Shown piece by piece: positions 36,140 through 45,017 of a stretch of 55,615 bases of DNA. The position numbers were made by a program, and so were the translations under genes. The stretch covers positions 1-55,615 of the forward strand of contig NZBN01000010.1 of assembly GCA_002687935.1 (NCBI GenBank), written 5' to 3'. The notes under the pieces were generated by a model. The model was given only the letters and a program-made list of their open reading frames with translations. It did no database searches and was not told the origin of the DNA. Origin of the DNA: Methanobacteriota archaeon. GTDB lineage: Archaea > Undinarchaeota > Undinarchaeia > Undinarchaeales > Undinarchaeaceae. Numbering within the stretch: the stretch's first letter is position 1; every line of letters begins with the position of its first letter.

Positions 36140-37310
36140 AAAATTTGACTTAATGGGACCTGCACTTGTTCCAGTACTGTATGTCGTCTTTCTTCTACTT
36201 GCAGGAATCTCATTCCTCTTGAATCTTACTCCTACAAAACCCTCGCTTTTCGGGCTTGTCTTCATCATATTTGCGACTCCCTTCTATTTTATTGGAATTA
36301 GGGCTGCCAGCAGAGTCTATGGTAAGAAAATATCTGTTCTAAACTCAAAAACATTCATTCTACTTTCTGTAATATTCTACTCCTTTGTTATTCAAGGTGT
36401 TTTCAGTATAGGACTTCCTATATCGGCCCTTTTTGCAGGATTAATCGGTCTTTTAACTTATTATCTTCTTACAAAATGGATTTCCTTGAATAAAACTCCT
36501 GATAAACTTCCGTATTATTTTCTCTTTTCCGGTCTGGCCTTCATTCTAATAACAATCTTTGATGTCGGCGCAATTCCCTTACTTGAAGGCTCTGTAAGAT
36601 ACGCCCTTCTTGATAATATTTATTGGGGCTTCGGCTATATTCTTTATTTCATCGGCTATATGCTTCTCCTTCCTAAGATAAAGACAGGAAAAAATCTTCT
36701 TGCTCTAATCTCTTTGTCGGCTTTCCTGTTTATTCTGATGGCTTTTAGAACAGAACTTCTTGTAATACTTATTGTAGGTATAGCCTCAGCGTATTATAGG
36801 AAAAAATTGTCAATAAAAGGGGCTCTTGCAGGACTTGCCTCCGTTTTCGTTCTTATCATAATTTTGGGCTATATTTTTATGCCTCTCCTAAGTCCTCTCG
36901 AAATCCTCCTTTACCGTGCCGGAACTACTTATGTCGTTTTCGACGAAATTGCACAAGAATCCGGCTTTGTTGGAATTGAGCACGGAGCGCTGTCTTTTAA
37001 AGGTGATCCACGCTTCTATGTCGGGAAAATGCTCCTCGGATTACACAGAAATATCACATCAAGTCTTTTGGGACCACCTATTATCGATTTCGGTCTTGCC
37101 GGAGCGGCAGCCTTTATGTTCCTGCTCGGCTTTCTCCTAAAATTGTCACACAAAAGTATGGGCTCCAAAATCATTGCAATGAGGACATTTTATCCAATTC
37201 TTCTTGCATACAGCCTTGTGTGGATAGAGGCGGGCTTTGACCAGCTTGATATGGCTTTCTTTGTAGCTTTCTTTACTGTCTATCTTATGTTAAATTCAAA
37301 AAAATCGTAG
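36129..37310 (+). CDS. Polytopic membrane protein, second O-antigen-polymerase-like paralogue
   Basis: MAFRTELLVIL...LLGPPIIDFGLAGAAAFMFLLGFLL; overlaps the upstream gene; start trimmed to MKSKKFD. Confidence 0.7.
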   Translation: MKSKKFDLMGPALVPVLYVVFLLLAGISFLLNLTPTKPSLFGLVFIIFATPFYFIGIRAASRVYGKKISVLNSKTFILLSVIFYSFVIQGVFSIGLPISALFAGLIGLLTYYLLTKWISLNKTPDKLPYYFLFSGLAFILITIFDVGAIPLLEGSVRYALLDNIYWGFGYILYFIGYMLLLPKIKTGKNLLALISLSAFLFILMAFRTELLVILIVGIASAYYRKKLSIKGALAGLASVFVLIIILGYIFMPLLSPLEILLYRAGTTYVVFDEIAQESGFVGIEHGALSFKGDPRFYVGKMLLGLHRNITSSLLGPPIIDFGLAGAAAFMFLLGFLLKLSHKSMGSKIIAMRTFYPILLAYSLVWIEAGFDQLDMAFFVAFFTVYLMLNSKKS

Positions 37311-37383
37311 TGGGCCCGGCCAGAGTCGAACTGGCGATCTTCACCTTGTAAAGGTGACGTCATAACCACTAGACCACGGGCCC
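37311..37383 (-). tRNA. tRNA-Val (TAC)
   Basis: Reverse strand GGGCCCG acceptor; TCACC-TTTACAA-GGTGA anticodon arm; GTTCGA T-loop. Confidence 0.95.
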
Positions 37384-37435
37384 AGGGGCTATTGATGTTC
37401 AGCATATTATATAAATTTGATTATAATTGTGCGGA

Positions 37436-37494
37436 GCCGCGCAAAAGCGCGGCCCCCTGGCGGTGGTTGAAACCTTACAGAGCCTACTGCTCTG
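37436..37494 (-). terminator. Two adjacent perfect hairpins at the 3' end of a small minus-strand gene
   Basis: GCCGCGC-aaaa-GCGCGGC (37436-37453) and CAGAGC-ctact-GCTCTG (37478-37494); GC-rich island in an AT-rich context. Confidence 0.45.
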
Positions 37495-37660
37495 CTGCGT
37501 TTGGAACGAGCAGGAAGTTTAGTTTGCCCTCACTTGGCAAAGGTGCAACTTTCAACTGTAGTGATATGTTGCCATCTTCCTTACTCCATCCTGCTCCGAT
37601 TTCATCCCAGCGCTTATTGCCCGTTTTTACGACGGCTTTGTAGTCAGGTAGGTTAGTCAT
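37484..37660 (-). CDS. Small beta-rich protein of unknown function (58 aa)
   Basis: MTNLPDYKAVVKTGNKRWDEIGAGWSKEDGNISLQLKVAPLPSEGKLNFLLVPNAAEQ; start trimmed. Confidence 0.6.
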   Translation of the reverse strand: MTNLPDYKAVVKTGNKRWDEIGAGWSKEDGNISLQLKVAPLPSEGKLNFLLVPNAAEQ

Positions 37661-37725
37661 TGTTCCCTCCGAGATGGCTTGTAGCCTTCCGGCATATAAG
37701 ATTAATTTAACCAAGGAAGTTAGTC

Positions 37726-38577
37726 CTAGAATTTCAGTCGTGCTAGTTCTTTTTCAAGAGTCTCAATTATTTCAGAATTATCTGTGAATTCAAGCTTCTT
37801 TTCACATTTCTGACATCTGAACTCTGTTTCAAGAGCATTGTCAAAGGTTACTCGGCCACATTCTTCTTTATTTTTGCAGGTAAAAAACTGATTTTCTCTT
37901 TCTTGCCTAAGTTCACCCTCGTAGTAACTTATGTCCTTTCCTGCAAGTTCATTCAGAGCCATATCAATTCGTTCTGGATGAAGTTTCCAGTAGTATGTAT
38001 ACCAGCCAGTTTTTGAGCGGTGCCGTCTGTATGTAACGACTCCGTTTTCATAGAGTGCATAAAGATATTTTCTGATTATATTCGCCTTCAAATCCATTCC
38101 CTCTGCAAGCTCAACATCACTTATCTCTTCTGTTGAGATGTTTTCAGCAACTTCTATACCCTCTTCTCCGACGACTGATAAAAGAAACTCATTATATTTT
38201 TTATCTTCCAGAAACTCAGGTCTGTTAGCTCTAATTTCCTTTAGCTTCTTCTTTGCCAGAACCTTAATTTTTCGTTTCTCAGCTTCAGTTCTTTTCGACG
38301 GTCTCGTTCTTTTTGCGCCAACTTTACTTTCTACCTTCCTTGTAGAAGTCTTCTTCTTAATTGTGGCTCTCTTATTAGGAACTGTTTTAACAGTAGTTTT
38401 TTTCACAGTTTTAGAAGGAGATTTCTTTCTTGTCGATGACTTCGTCTTTTTAACCGGTGATTTTACAGAAGTGGTTTTCGTCTTTTTTAAAGATTTTTTT
38501 ACAGGGGATTTCTTTTGTTGAGATGGTTTTATAATTTTTTTAAGACGAGTTCTCATAGTTTTAATTCCCCTTGCCAT
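37726..38577 (-). CDS. tfe: Transcription factor E (TFIIE-alpha homologue) with long basic N-terminal tail
   Basis: wHTH ISDVELAEGMDLKANIIRKYLYALYENGVVTYRRHRSKTGWYTYYWKLHPERID; zinc ribbon FFTCKNKEECGRVTFDNALETEFRCQKC. Confidence 0.92.
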   Translation of the reverse strand: MARGIKTMRTRLKKIIKPSQQKKSPVKKSLKKTKTTSVKSPVKKTKSSTRKKSPSKTVKKTTVKTVPNKRATIKKKTSTRKVESKVGAKRTRPSKRTEAEKRKIKVLAKKKLKEIRANRPEFLEDKKYNEFLLSVVGEEGIEVAENISTEEISDVELAEGMDLKANIIRKYLYALYENGVVTYRRHRSKTGWYTYYWKLHPERIDMALNELAGKDISYYEGELRQERENQFFTCKNKEECGRVTFDNALETEFRCQKCEKKLEFTDNSEIIETLEKELARLKF

Positions 38578-38649
38578 GTTCTAAGAAAGTGAACAAGTTA
38601 TGTTAAATACTTTACCCTCTATCGGTTTTAATCATTGGTGAGTAGTAAC

Positions 38650-39840
38650 TTAGGCTAAAAGTCCCAATAAATTTGGTCCAATGAAATTGAAAAGCAGTAG
38701 GAGGAATGCAATGCTTCCTACGGCGATTACAATCTGTCTTGCAATCTTTTCATTCTTAACAATACTTCTCACTGTGTCCGAAAACATCAGTCCTCCGTCA
38801 AGCGGCTTGAATGGAAGAAGGTTTATCAGTCCTACTCCAAAGTTCAATATCGCTGTCCACATAATTGCATAGATTATGAACCACATAGTTCCTTGTGGAA
38901 TGAAAGTTGAAGGATAGCACTCCGGTGAAAGTATTCTTATTGTCATTGGTGATGCAATAAAAAGTTTTACAACCTCTCCTGCCGGAATCGCTCCGCAGAA
39001 ACTTATCCCCATAAATGCTCTCCCATTCCTGTCTGCAGTTGTTACAGTATATTCTGAATCATCTATTTTGAGTATGACTTCGTCCCCTGGTGAAAGGTCT
39101 TGTTTATCAAGTATATTGACAAAACTTACAAGGTCGTGTATTTCACCGTCTTCAATTTCTCCAATTATCATGCCCTCTGAAAGACCTGCAAGCTCGGCAG
39201 GACTTCCTTCCTCAACTGCCAGTAGTTTTATTCCATCAACAGGCTCTGTCATATAGGGCAGGACTACAAATGCAAGGAGAGATACAAGAATAATTGACAG
39301 GGTTACATTCATAAATGAACCTGCTGCGTATATTCTCATACGTGGTCCAAGCTTTGCTTTCTGGAGGGATTTTTCATTTGGCTTCACAAAAGCTCCTATC
39401 GGAATAAATCCAAGTGATAGCGTTCCAACAGACTCGACCTTTACCTTCTCAAGCCTTGCAAGAACCCCGTGAGACATTTCGTGGAATACAAGAAGTATCA
39501 CAATGCCGATTATTCCTTCCCAGAGTGGTATTGTTATTCCGGGAATTGCCAGTGCAGCTCCCGGCGCGGTTTCAGGAACCTTAAAAATTCGTATTGCATT
39601 TATGAGCAGTGAGTATGTAACCAAACCCATAAGAAGGAAACCGGTAAGAACTCCTAAATTTCCAAAGATTTTCCAGAATCCGGGGAAAAATCCGCTTATT
39701 TTATCAAGTAATTTGACTCCTCTCTTAGTATTGTATATTGCAAGAGGTCCATAAATGGATACTCCTTTCTTCCGTCCCAATGTTAACTGGCCAACAAGTA
39801 TGAGTCCAATAACTATTGTCCAGACAAAAATGGTTTCCAT
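38650..39840 (-). CDS. Site-2 protease family (M50) zinc metalloprotease with PDZ domain
   Basis: FHEMSHGVLAR (HExxH), LLPFKPLDGGLMF, PDZ EEGSPAELAGLSEGMIIGEI. Confidence 0.93.
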   Translation of the reverse strand: METIFVWTIVIGLILVGQLTLGRKKGVSIYGPLAIYNTKRGVKLLDKISGFFPGFWKIFGNLGVLTGFLLMGLVTYSLLINAIRIFKVPETAPGAALAIPGITIPLWEGIIGIVILLVFHEMSHGVLARLEKVKVESVGTLSLGFIPIGAFVKPNEKSLQKAKLGPRMRIYAAGSFMNVTLSIILVSLLAFVVLPYMTEPVDGIKLLAVEEGSPAELAGLSEGMIIGEIEDGEIHDLVSFVNILDKQDLSPGDEVILKIDDSEYTVTTADRNGRAFMGISFCGAIPAGEVVKLFIASPMTIRILSPECYPSTFIPQGTMWFIIYAIMWTAILNFGVGLINLLPFKPLDGGLMFSDTVRSIVKNEKIARQIVIAVGSIAFLLLLFNFIGPNLLGLLA

Positions 39841-39888
39841 GTTAGGCTTTTCGGAGTCGTTATATATAACTTTGCTGTTATATCGTGC

Positions 39889-41544
39889 ATGACCGGAGAC
39901 AGCCTGTTTTGGGCGGATAAATATGCACGTGAGATTATTGAAAGGGCAGAATCAGAGCCCGTTCTTCAGAAAATAGTGAAGAAAAAGGGCTATATCTGTC
40001 TTGATGAGAAGACACCTTCAGGACATATTCATATTGGCTCCGGCAGGGGCTGGATTATTCATGATGTTGTTGCCAAGGCTCTGAGAGATCTTGGTGTAAA
40101 AGGTCGTTTTATTCTTAGTGCTGATGACATAGACCCAATGGACAATCCACCTGCCGGTCTGGACAGCAAAAAATACGAGCAGTATATGGGTGTCCCGTTT
40201 TTCAAAATCCCTTCTCCTGAACCTGGTTACAAAAGTTATGCTGATTATTATTTCAGGGAATGCACCGATAAATTCGAGGAATTCGGCATCGAAGCTGAAC
40301 TGGAAAGCACCGGTCTCTGGTATGAGCGCGGAGACTTTAACCCAACAATAAAGACTGCTCTGGACAATCACGAAAAAATACGCTCAATCTACGAAAGAAT
40401 ATACAAAAAGACAGTTGCTTCCGATAAACTACCATTCAATCCGATTTGCGAGAACTGTGGTAAGATAGGAACTACTGTCGCGTATGAGTGGAATCCTGAA
40501 ACTGAAATGCTGAAATACATGTGTTCCCCAGACCTTGTAAAATGGGCACAGGGCTGTGGCAATGATGGTGAAATATCTCCTTACAATGGAAACGGAAAAT
40601 TTCCTTGGAAAGTTGAATGGGCGGCAAAATGGCCTACTGTCGGAGTTCTCTTCGAAACAGCAGGGAAAGACCACTTTACTGTTGGGGGTTCTAGAACTGT
40701 TTCAATAGCAATTTGTGATGAGGTATTTGACCATACTCCTCCTATCCCTTCAACAAGGAAGACCATAGGAAGTGCATACGAATTTTTCAATATTGGAGGG
40801 AAGAAAATGAGTACTTCCAAGGGCTCCGGTGTTGGCTTTGCCGAGATATCTGAAAAGGTCCCTCCAAAACTTCTTCGCTATCTTCTTGTCCGGACCAGAC
40901 CACACGCAGCTCTTGACTTTGACCCATTCGGAACAAACAAACTTCTCCTTCTTACTGAAAACTACGACAGAACTGAGCGTATTTATTATGGTGAAGAAAA
41001 GGCGGACAATGACCGTGAAGAGGCGCATGAAAAGAGAGTATACGAACTCTCTCATGTCGGAGACGTCCTCAAAAAATTATCTCCTCAGGTTCCCTTTGGC
41101 TATGCGTCCATGGTTGTACAGGCTTGTAATTTTGACATAGATTCTGCAATAGCCAAACTCAAACAAGCAGAATATATCCCTAAGAAACTCGATAAAGAAG
41201 GTCTGAATTACTTGAAAGAACGTCTGGAAATGGCAGGTAGTTGGGTCAGTCACTATGCTCCTGAGGAATACAAATTCACTCTGCTTGATAAGCTTCAAAA
41301 GAATCTTAAAATAGAGGCGGCTGAAAAAGATGCAATAATTAAAATAGTTTCAAAAATCGACAGTTTGTCTGAGAAAGAACTTGAAGCTCTAATATATGAA
41401 ATCGGAAAAGAACTTAGCAGTCCACGGAATTTCTTCAGAATCTTTTATACTGTCCTGCTTGGAAAAGAAAAAGGTCCACGTCTTGCTTCCTTTTTGAAAA
41501 CACTCGGTCAAGAAAGAGTTGAAAAACTGACAAAGTATTTATAG
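39889..41544 (+). CDS. lysK: Lysyl-tRNA synthetase, class I
   Basis: PSGHIHIGSGRG, SADDIDPMDNPP, KKMSTSKGSGV. Confidence 0.96.
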   Translation: MTGDSLFWADKYAREIIERAESEPVLQKIVKKKGYICLDEKTPSGHIHIGSGRGWIIHDVVAKALRDLGVKGRFILSADDIDPMDNPPAGLDSKKYEQYMGVPFFKIPSPEPGYKSYADYYFRECTDKFEEFGIEAELESTGLWYERGDFNPTIKTALDNHEKIRSIYERIYKKTVASDKLPFNPICENCGKIGTTVAYEWNPETEMLKYMCSPDLVKWAQGCGNDGEISPYNGNGKFPWKVEWAAKWPTVGVLFETAGKDHFTVGGSRTVSIAICDEVFDHTPPIPSTRKTIGSAYEFFNIGGKKMSTSKGSGVGFAEISEKVPPKLLRYLLVRTRPHAALDFDPFGTNKLLLLTENYDRTERIYYGEEKADNDREEAHEKRVYELSHVGDVLKKLSPQVPFGYASMVVQACNFDIDSAIAKLKQAEYIPKKLDKEGLNYLKERLEMAGSWVSHYAPEEYKFTLLDKLQKNLKIEAAEKDAIIKIVSKIDSLSEKELEALIYEIGKELSSPRNFFRIFYTVLLGKEKGPRLASFLKTLGQERVEKLTKYL

Positions 41545-41574
41545 AGTGCTTCCATTTTTAAATTAAGTGGGAAC

Positions 41575-41802
41575 ATGGTAAGCGCATTCATACTCATAAT
41601 GTCGAAAACAGGTACTGAAAGGTCTGTTATCAGGGAACTTTCAAAGCTTGAAGAAGTTGTTGATGTTTCGGTCGTTTACGGTGATTATGATATAATAGCC
41701 AAAATTGAGTCGGAAACACTTGAAGGACTCAACTCAGTAATTCTTGACAAAATTCGAGCTCTTGACGAAGTGTCAAATACTTCAACACTTATTGCAGTTT
41801 GA
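41575..41802 (+). CDS. Stand-alone Lrp/AsnC ligand-binding (RAM) domain protein
   Basis: AFILIMSKTGTERSVIRELSKLEEVVDVSVVYGDYDIIAKIE; no HTH domain. Confidence 0.92.
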   Translation: MVSAFILIMSKTGTERSVIRELSKLEEVVDVSVVYGDYDIIAKIESETLEGLNSVILDKIRALDEVSNTSTLIAV

Positions 41803-41903
41803 TGGATAAAAAAGTTCTTCTACAATTTCTCATAGTTATGGGCGTTCTATTTGCTATAACATTTGCATTTGCCCTGCTAAAAGTCTACTTTTTAGGAGCC
41901 TGA
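41802..41903 (+). CDS. 33-aa single-TM microprotein MDKKVLLQFLIVMGVLFAITFAFALLKVYFLGA
   Basis: Not in ORF track; TGATG overlap with upstream RAM-domain gene implies translational coupling. Confidence 0.5.
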   Translation: MDKKVLLQFLIVMGVLFAITFAFALLKVYFLGA

Positions 41904-42373
41904 CCATTTTCTGACAGTTTGTTCTGCATATCAACAAGTGCCAGTGACAGATTTTCTGTCAGCCTCTCAATCTTTTTCTGCTCTTCTTTTGCAGTGTATA
42001 TTTCCTGCTCGTGCAGTAGAAGGAGTTCTTCTATCGTTTCCTTTTCATGTCTCAATGTAATAAGGTTCTCAGAAAGACTGCTCTCGGTTTTAACTCGGTG
42101 GCTGAGCTCTCCATTAAGTGTTTTCCTTGCCCCGTTCATAAGAAGAAGAATTTCTCTCATTTTTATTTCCTTCTCTTTCAAACTCTCTACAGTGTCGAGA
42201 AACTCTTTCTGCAGACTATCTGTGTTAAAAACATTACCTATGTGGGAATCAATATTTCTGAGAACATTGTCAAAATGGATTCCTTCAAGCTCAACCAAGT
42301 CTCCATTAGCCCTTTCTACTTCTTCAGAATTTTCTTTTCTTGCCATGGCTCTACTAAGTGATTTGTCTAACAT
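41885..42373 (-). CDS. Coiled-coil protein of unknown function
   Basis: Long heptad-like Glu/Lys/Leu-rich region. Confidence 0.65.
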   Translation of the reverse strand: MLDKSLSRAMARKENSEEVERANGDLVELEGIHFDNVLRNIDSHIGNVFNTDSLQKEFLDTVESLKEKEIKMREILLLMNGARKTLNGELSHRVKTESSLSENLITLRHEKETIEELLLLHEQEIYTAKEEQKKIERLTENLSLALVDMQNKLSENGQAPKK

Positions 42374-42385
42374 TTAAAGTTTTCC

Positions 42386-42808
42386 TCAGAATACTGCGTT
42401 GAGCATTTTGTAGAATAAGTGAGCAGCTATAACTGCTGGAAGTCCGAAATCTATGTAGGCATAGCTGAAAAGAGCCCCTATTACAAGTGCATCTGCAACA
42501 TATATTGGTCCATACATTATAGCATAATACGCCATATAAGCAACAGTCAGAGCGCTGATTCCTCCAAGGACTCCGAACATTCCAATCAATATTGGTAGCA
42601 TTATAAGTCTCAGTGCAAGCTCTTCCATTATAGTGCTGTAAAACACAAATCCTCTGAACTTTCCTTTGAAACTTGAGTAGTAATTTGCTCCGTTGAATAT
42701 CCACATTCTCAATGGAAGTGAAAATGCAGTTGCCAGCAAAGCCAGAACTATTGGAATGCTCCAAAGGTCCATTCCGTACATGAATTGAAAGAGTTTTGTT
42801 TTTATCAT
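42386..42808 (-). CDS. CPBP-family-like membrane protein, apparently degenerate
   Basis: MEELALRLIM (EExxxR-like) kept; second-motif His not present (AIMYGPIYVA); C-terminal AAHLFYKM. Confidence 0.65.
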   Translation of the reverse strand: MIKTKLFQFMYGMDLWSIPIVLALLATAFSLPLRMWIFNGANYYSSFKGKFRGFVFYSTIMEELALRLIMLPILIGMFGVLGGISALTVAYMAYYAIMYGPIYVADALVIGALFSYAYIDFGLPAVIAAHLFYKMLNAVF

Positions 42809-43251
42809 CTTATTGTTGCAAGAGTGTTATGAGTGGCGTGAGCAAGTATAGGTACAAATATTCCGAAGTTTACAAATGCCCAACCGAGTACAAGACCTGT
42901 TATTGTAGAGTCAATAAAGCGTGTTTTTCCGTAGAATATGTGGGCTCCTCCAAACATTATTGCAGATATAATTATTGCAGGTAACCATTCTCCGAAAACT
43001 CCGTAAAGTGCACTAATCAGAATCATTCTGAATACTATTTCTTCAAATATAGGGCTTATTACTACAAGACCAAAAATCCATTTAAACTTTCTTTGCATGC
43101 TATTCATAGGAACTGAGCCTGTAAGAATAGCTGTCTGCAAATATGTAACTACTCCAAGAACCATCGCAAGCGACCACATTTTCATCATGTAGTGCGTTCC
43201 AAGTAGATTGAATCTTATAACTTCTGTTAATTGGCTTACTATATATTCCAT
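42805..43251 (-). CDS. CPBP family intramembrane metalloprotease
   Basis: FEEIVFRMIL, MFGGAHIFYG, ILAHATHNTLA motifs. Confidence 0.85.
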   Translation of the reverse strand: MEYIVSQLTEVIRFNLLGTHYMMKMWSLAMVLGVVTYLQTAILTGSVPMNSMQRKFKWIFGLVVISPIFEEIVFRMILISALYGVFGEWLPAIIISAIMFGGAHIFYGKTRFIDSTITGLVLGWAFVNFGIFVPILAHATHNTLATIR

Positions 43252-43297
43252 TGTATTATTTACTACTCAAAAATAGTGAAAACTCTTATATTTATAT

Positions 43298-43456
43298 TTA
43301 TCCTTGACGTTTTCCGTGTCTCTTGATGTATAATGCAATAAGTATCAGGATAGCAAGTCCAGAAATAAGGAGCCATACACCTGTTCTTGTCAGTATTTCA
43401 ATGAACATTGCGTTCGCTGTTACATAAAGTCCTGTCAGTCCTATGTCGCCTGCCAT
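43298..43456 (-). CDS. 52-aa single-TM microprotein
   Basis: MAGDIGLTGLYVTANAMFIEILTRTGVWLLISGLAILILIALYIKRHGKRQG; not in ORF track. Confidence 0.5.
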   Translation of the reverse strand: MAGDIGLTGLYVTANAMFIEILTRTGVWLLISGLAILILIALYIKRHGKRQG

Positions 43457-43497
43457 ATTAAGTCGGTGGTTCAGGCATTATATATAATTAATCAGGA

Positions 43498-43641
43498 CTA
43501 TTCCGGTATGTGCCTTCCATCAGTGCAGTCACACTCTTCCAGGGGCTTGTTGTAATTGTTGCAGCTCTCCGCTCCGCAGTTTTTCCGCTCTTCAGCAGCT
43601 CCGCCACAGCCTCCTGTACAAATATAGTGGGGTGTTTTCAT
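43498..43641 (-). CDS. 47-aa Cys-rich microprotein (putative metal-binding)
   Basis: MKTPHYICTGGCGGAAEERKNCGAESCNNYNKPLEECDCTDGRHIPE; six Cys; not in ORF track. Confidence 0.65.
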   Translation of the reverse strand: MKTPHYICTGGCGGAAEERKNCGAESCNNYNKPLEECDCTDGRHIPE

Positions 43642-43673
43642 AGTCTGCAATAAAGCGATCCAGTTTTTATAAT

Positions 43674-44849
43674 TTATTTATTTTCTATTCTGTCAACTAC
43701 ATACTCCGCAAAGGCAAGACTCGCAGTAAGTCCTGGAGAAACTGCATTAAGAATGTGAGTTGAGTTGTCATTGAATTCAACAAGCATATCTTTCAATATG
43801 TTCCCTTTTCTGTCAATCGGCTGGGCTCTTATTCCTGGTGGGTGTTTTTTCAAATCTCTCTTCTTTACAGAGGGGCTAATTACTTGTATTTCTTTAAGGA
43901 AGGCTTTTTTCGAGACTGTAACTTTAGCGTTTTCTGCCACAAGTTTTCTGAAGCTTTCCCTTAATATGAGTCTCATGAAGTTTACCGAGCTTGCCATTCC
44001 TAAAAATTCGCCAATATGCATTCCCTTTCTGTACGCCTCTCTTCCCATAGCAAGAGTCGCCGTTGGTCCGGCAAGGACTTTTCCATCAACAGTCCTCGTT
44101 AAATGAACTTTAAGGAAGGGAAAATTAAGGTCCGGAGCCTGGTATACCATTGATTGTATATTCAGATTTTCCACTTCCATATACTCTCCCCTGAATGGAA
44201 CAATTCGTATTCCCTTGCCTGCTTCCATCATGTGTGCTATTTTATCGGAATAAAGTCCTGCACAATTAATTATATGATCTGCTTCAAAAATCTCTTTTCT
44301 GGTTTTCACAGAGTTTCTGTGAATTCCACTTACCTTTGCTCCCATGATGAACTCTGCTCCGTGTTTCTTGGCGTCTTTTACAACAGCTTCAAGAAATCCT
44401 ATGCTATCGACAATTGCCCCACTAGGGGACAAAAGAGCTTTTCTTCCTACAACTTCCGGTTCTCGCTTTTTCAGTTCTCCGGAGTCTATTATCTTAAGTC
44501 CAGGAACCCCCACCCGCTTTCCCATTGCCATAAGTTGCTCAAGGATTTCATCGTCTTCGTCTGAGTTTGAAATAACTAAAGTTCCTACTTCTTCTATACG
44601 GACTTTATGCTTCCTGCAGAACTGCTTAAGAAGTGCGTTTCCTTTTAAACAGAGCTCCGCTTTTATGCTTCCAGGCTTCTGGTTAATTCCTGAATGTACA
44701 ACGCCACTGTTTCTTCCGGATGCGTGCATTCCGAGATTCTGTTCTTTCTCAAGAACTGTTACTTTACCAAGTCCTCTTCGTGAAATTTCCCTGGCTATGG
44801 AGCTTCCTATTATTCCTGCGCCGATGATAAGGTAGTGCTTTTTTTCCAC
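43674..44849 (-). CDS. FAD-dependent oxidoreductase, L-2-hydroxyglutarate oxidase (LhgO)-like
   Basis: YLIIGAGIIGSSIAREISRRG, HASGRNSGVVHSGI, CAGLYSDKIA. Confidence 0.88.
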   Translation of the reverse strand: MEKKHYLIIGAGIIGSSIAREISRRGLGKVTVLEKEQNLGMHASGRNSGVVHSGINQKPGSIKAELCLKGNALLKQFCRKHKVRIEEVGTLVISNSDEDDEILEQLMAMGKRVGVPGLKIIDSGELKKREPEVVGRKALLSPSGAIVDSIGFLEAVVKDAKKHGAEFIMGAKVSGIHRNSVKTRKEIFEADHIINCAGLYSDKIAHMMEAGKGIRIVPFRGEYMEVENLNIQSMVYQAPDLNFPFLKVHLTRTVDGKVLAGPTATLAMGREAYRKGMHIGEFLGMASSVNFMRLILRESFRKLVAENAKVTVSKKAFLKEIQVISPSVKKRDLKKHPPGIRAQPIDRKGNILKDMLVEFNDNSTHILNAVSPGLTASLAFAEYVVDRIENK

Positions 44850-44899
44850 GTATTTTATTTATTCTCGATGTTTATGTAAGTTGTGAGGAGAAAAGGCAG

Positions 44900-45015
44900 A
44901 GCGCCTAGGGTCAAATTCACTTCGTGAATAAACTCTCGTTGCAGGTTAAGTAATCTAAGCACATAGGGTCAGATTCACTTCGTGAATAACCCCTCGTCGC
45001 AGGTTAAGTAATTCA
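44900..45015. repeat. Two 58-bp direct repeats abutting the 3' end of tRNA-Ser; each starts with a tRNA-3'-end-like sequence and carries ATTCAC-TTC-GTGAAT
   Basis: Units 44900-44957 and 44958-45015 match at 50/58 positions by eye; the phase continues to AGCGCCGAGGG at 45016. Confidence 0.85.
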
Positions 45016-45017
45016 AG

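Noticed and set aside
44900-45015. CRISPR-like array
   Set aside because: Only two 58-bp units with no distinct spacers; the repeats are contiguous and tRNA-related.
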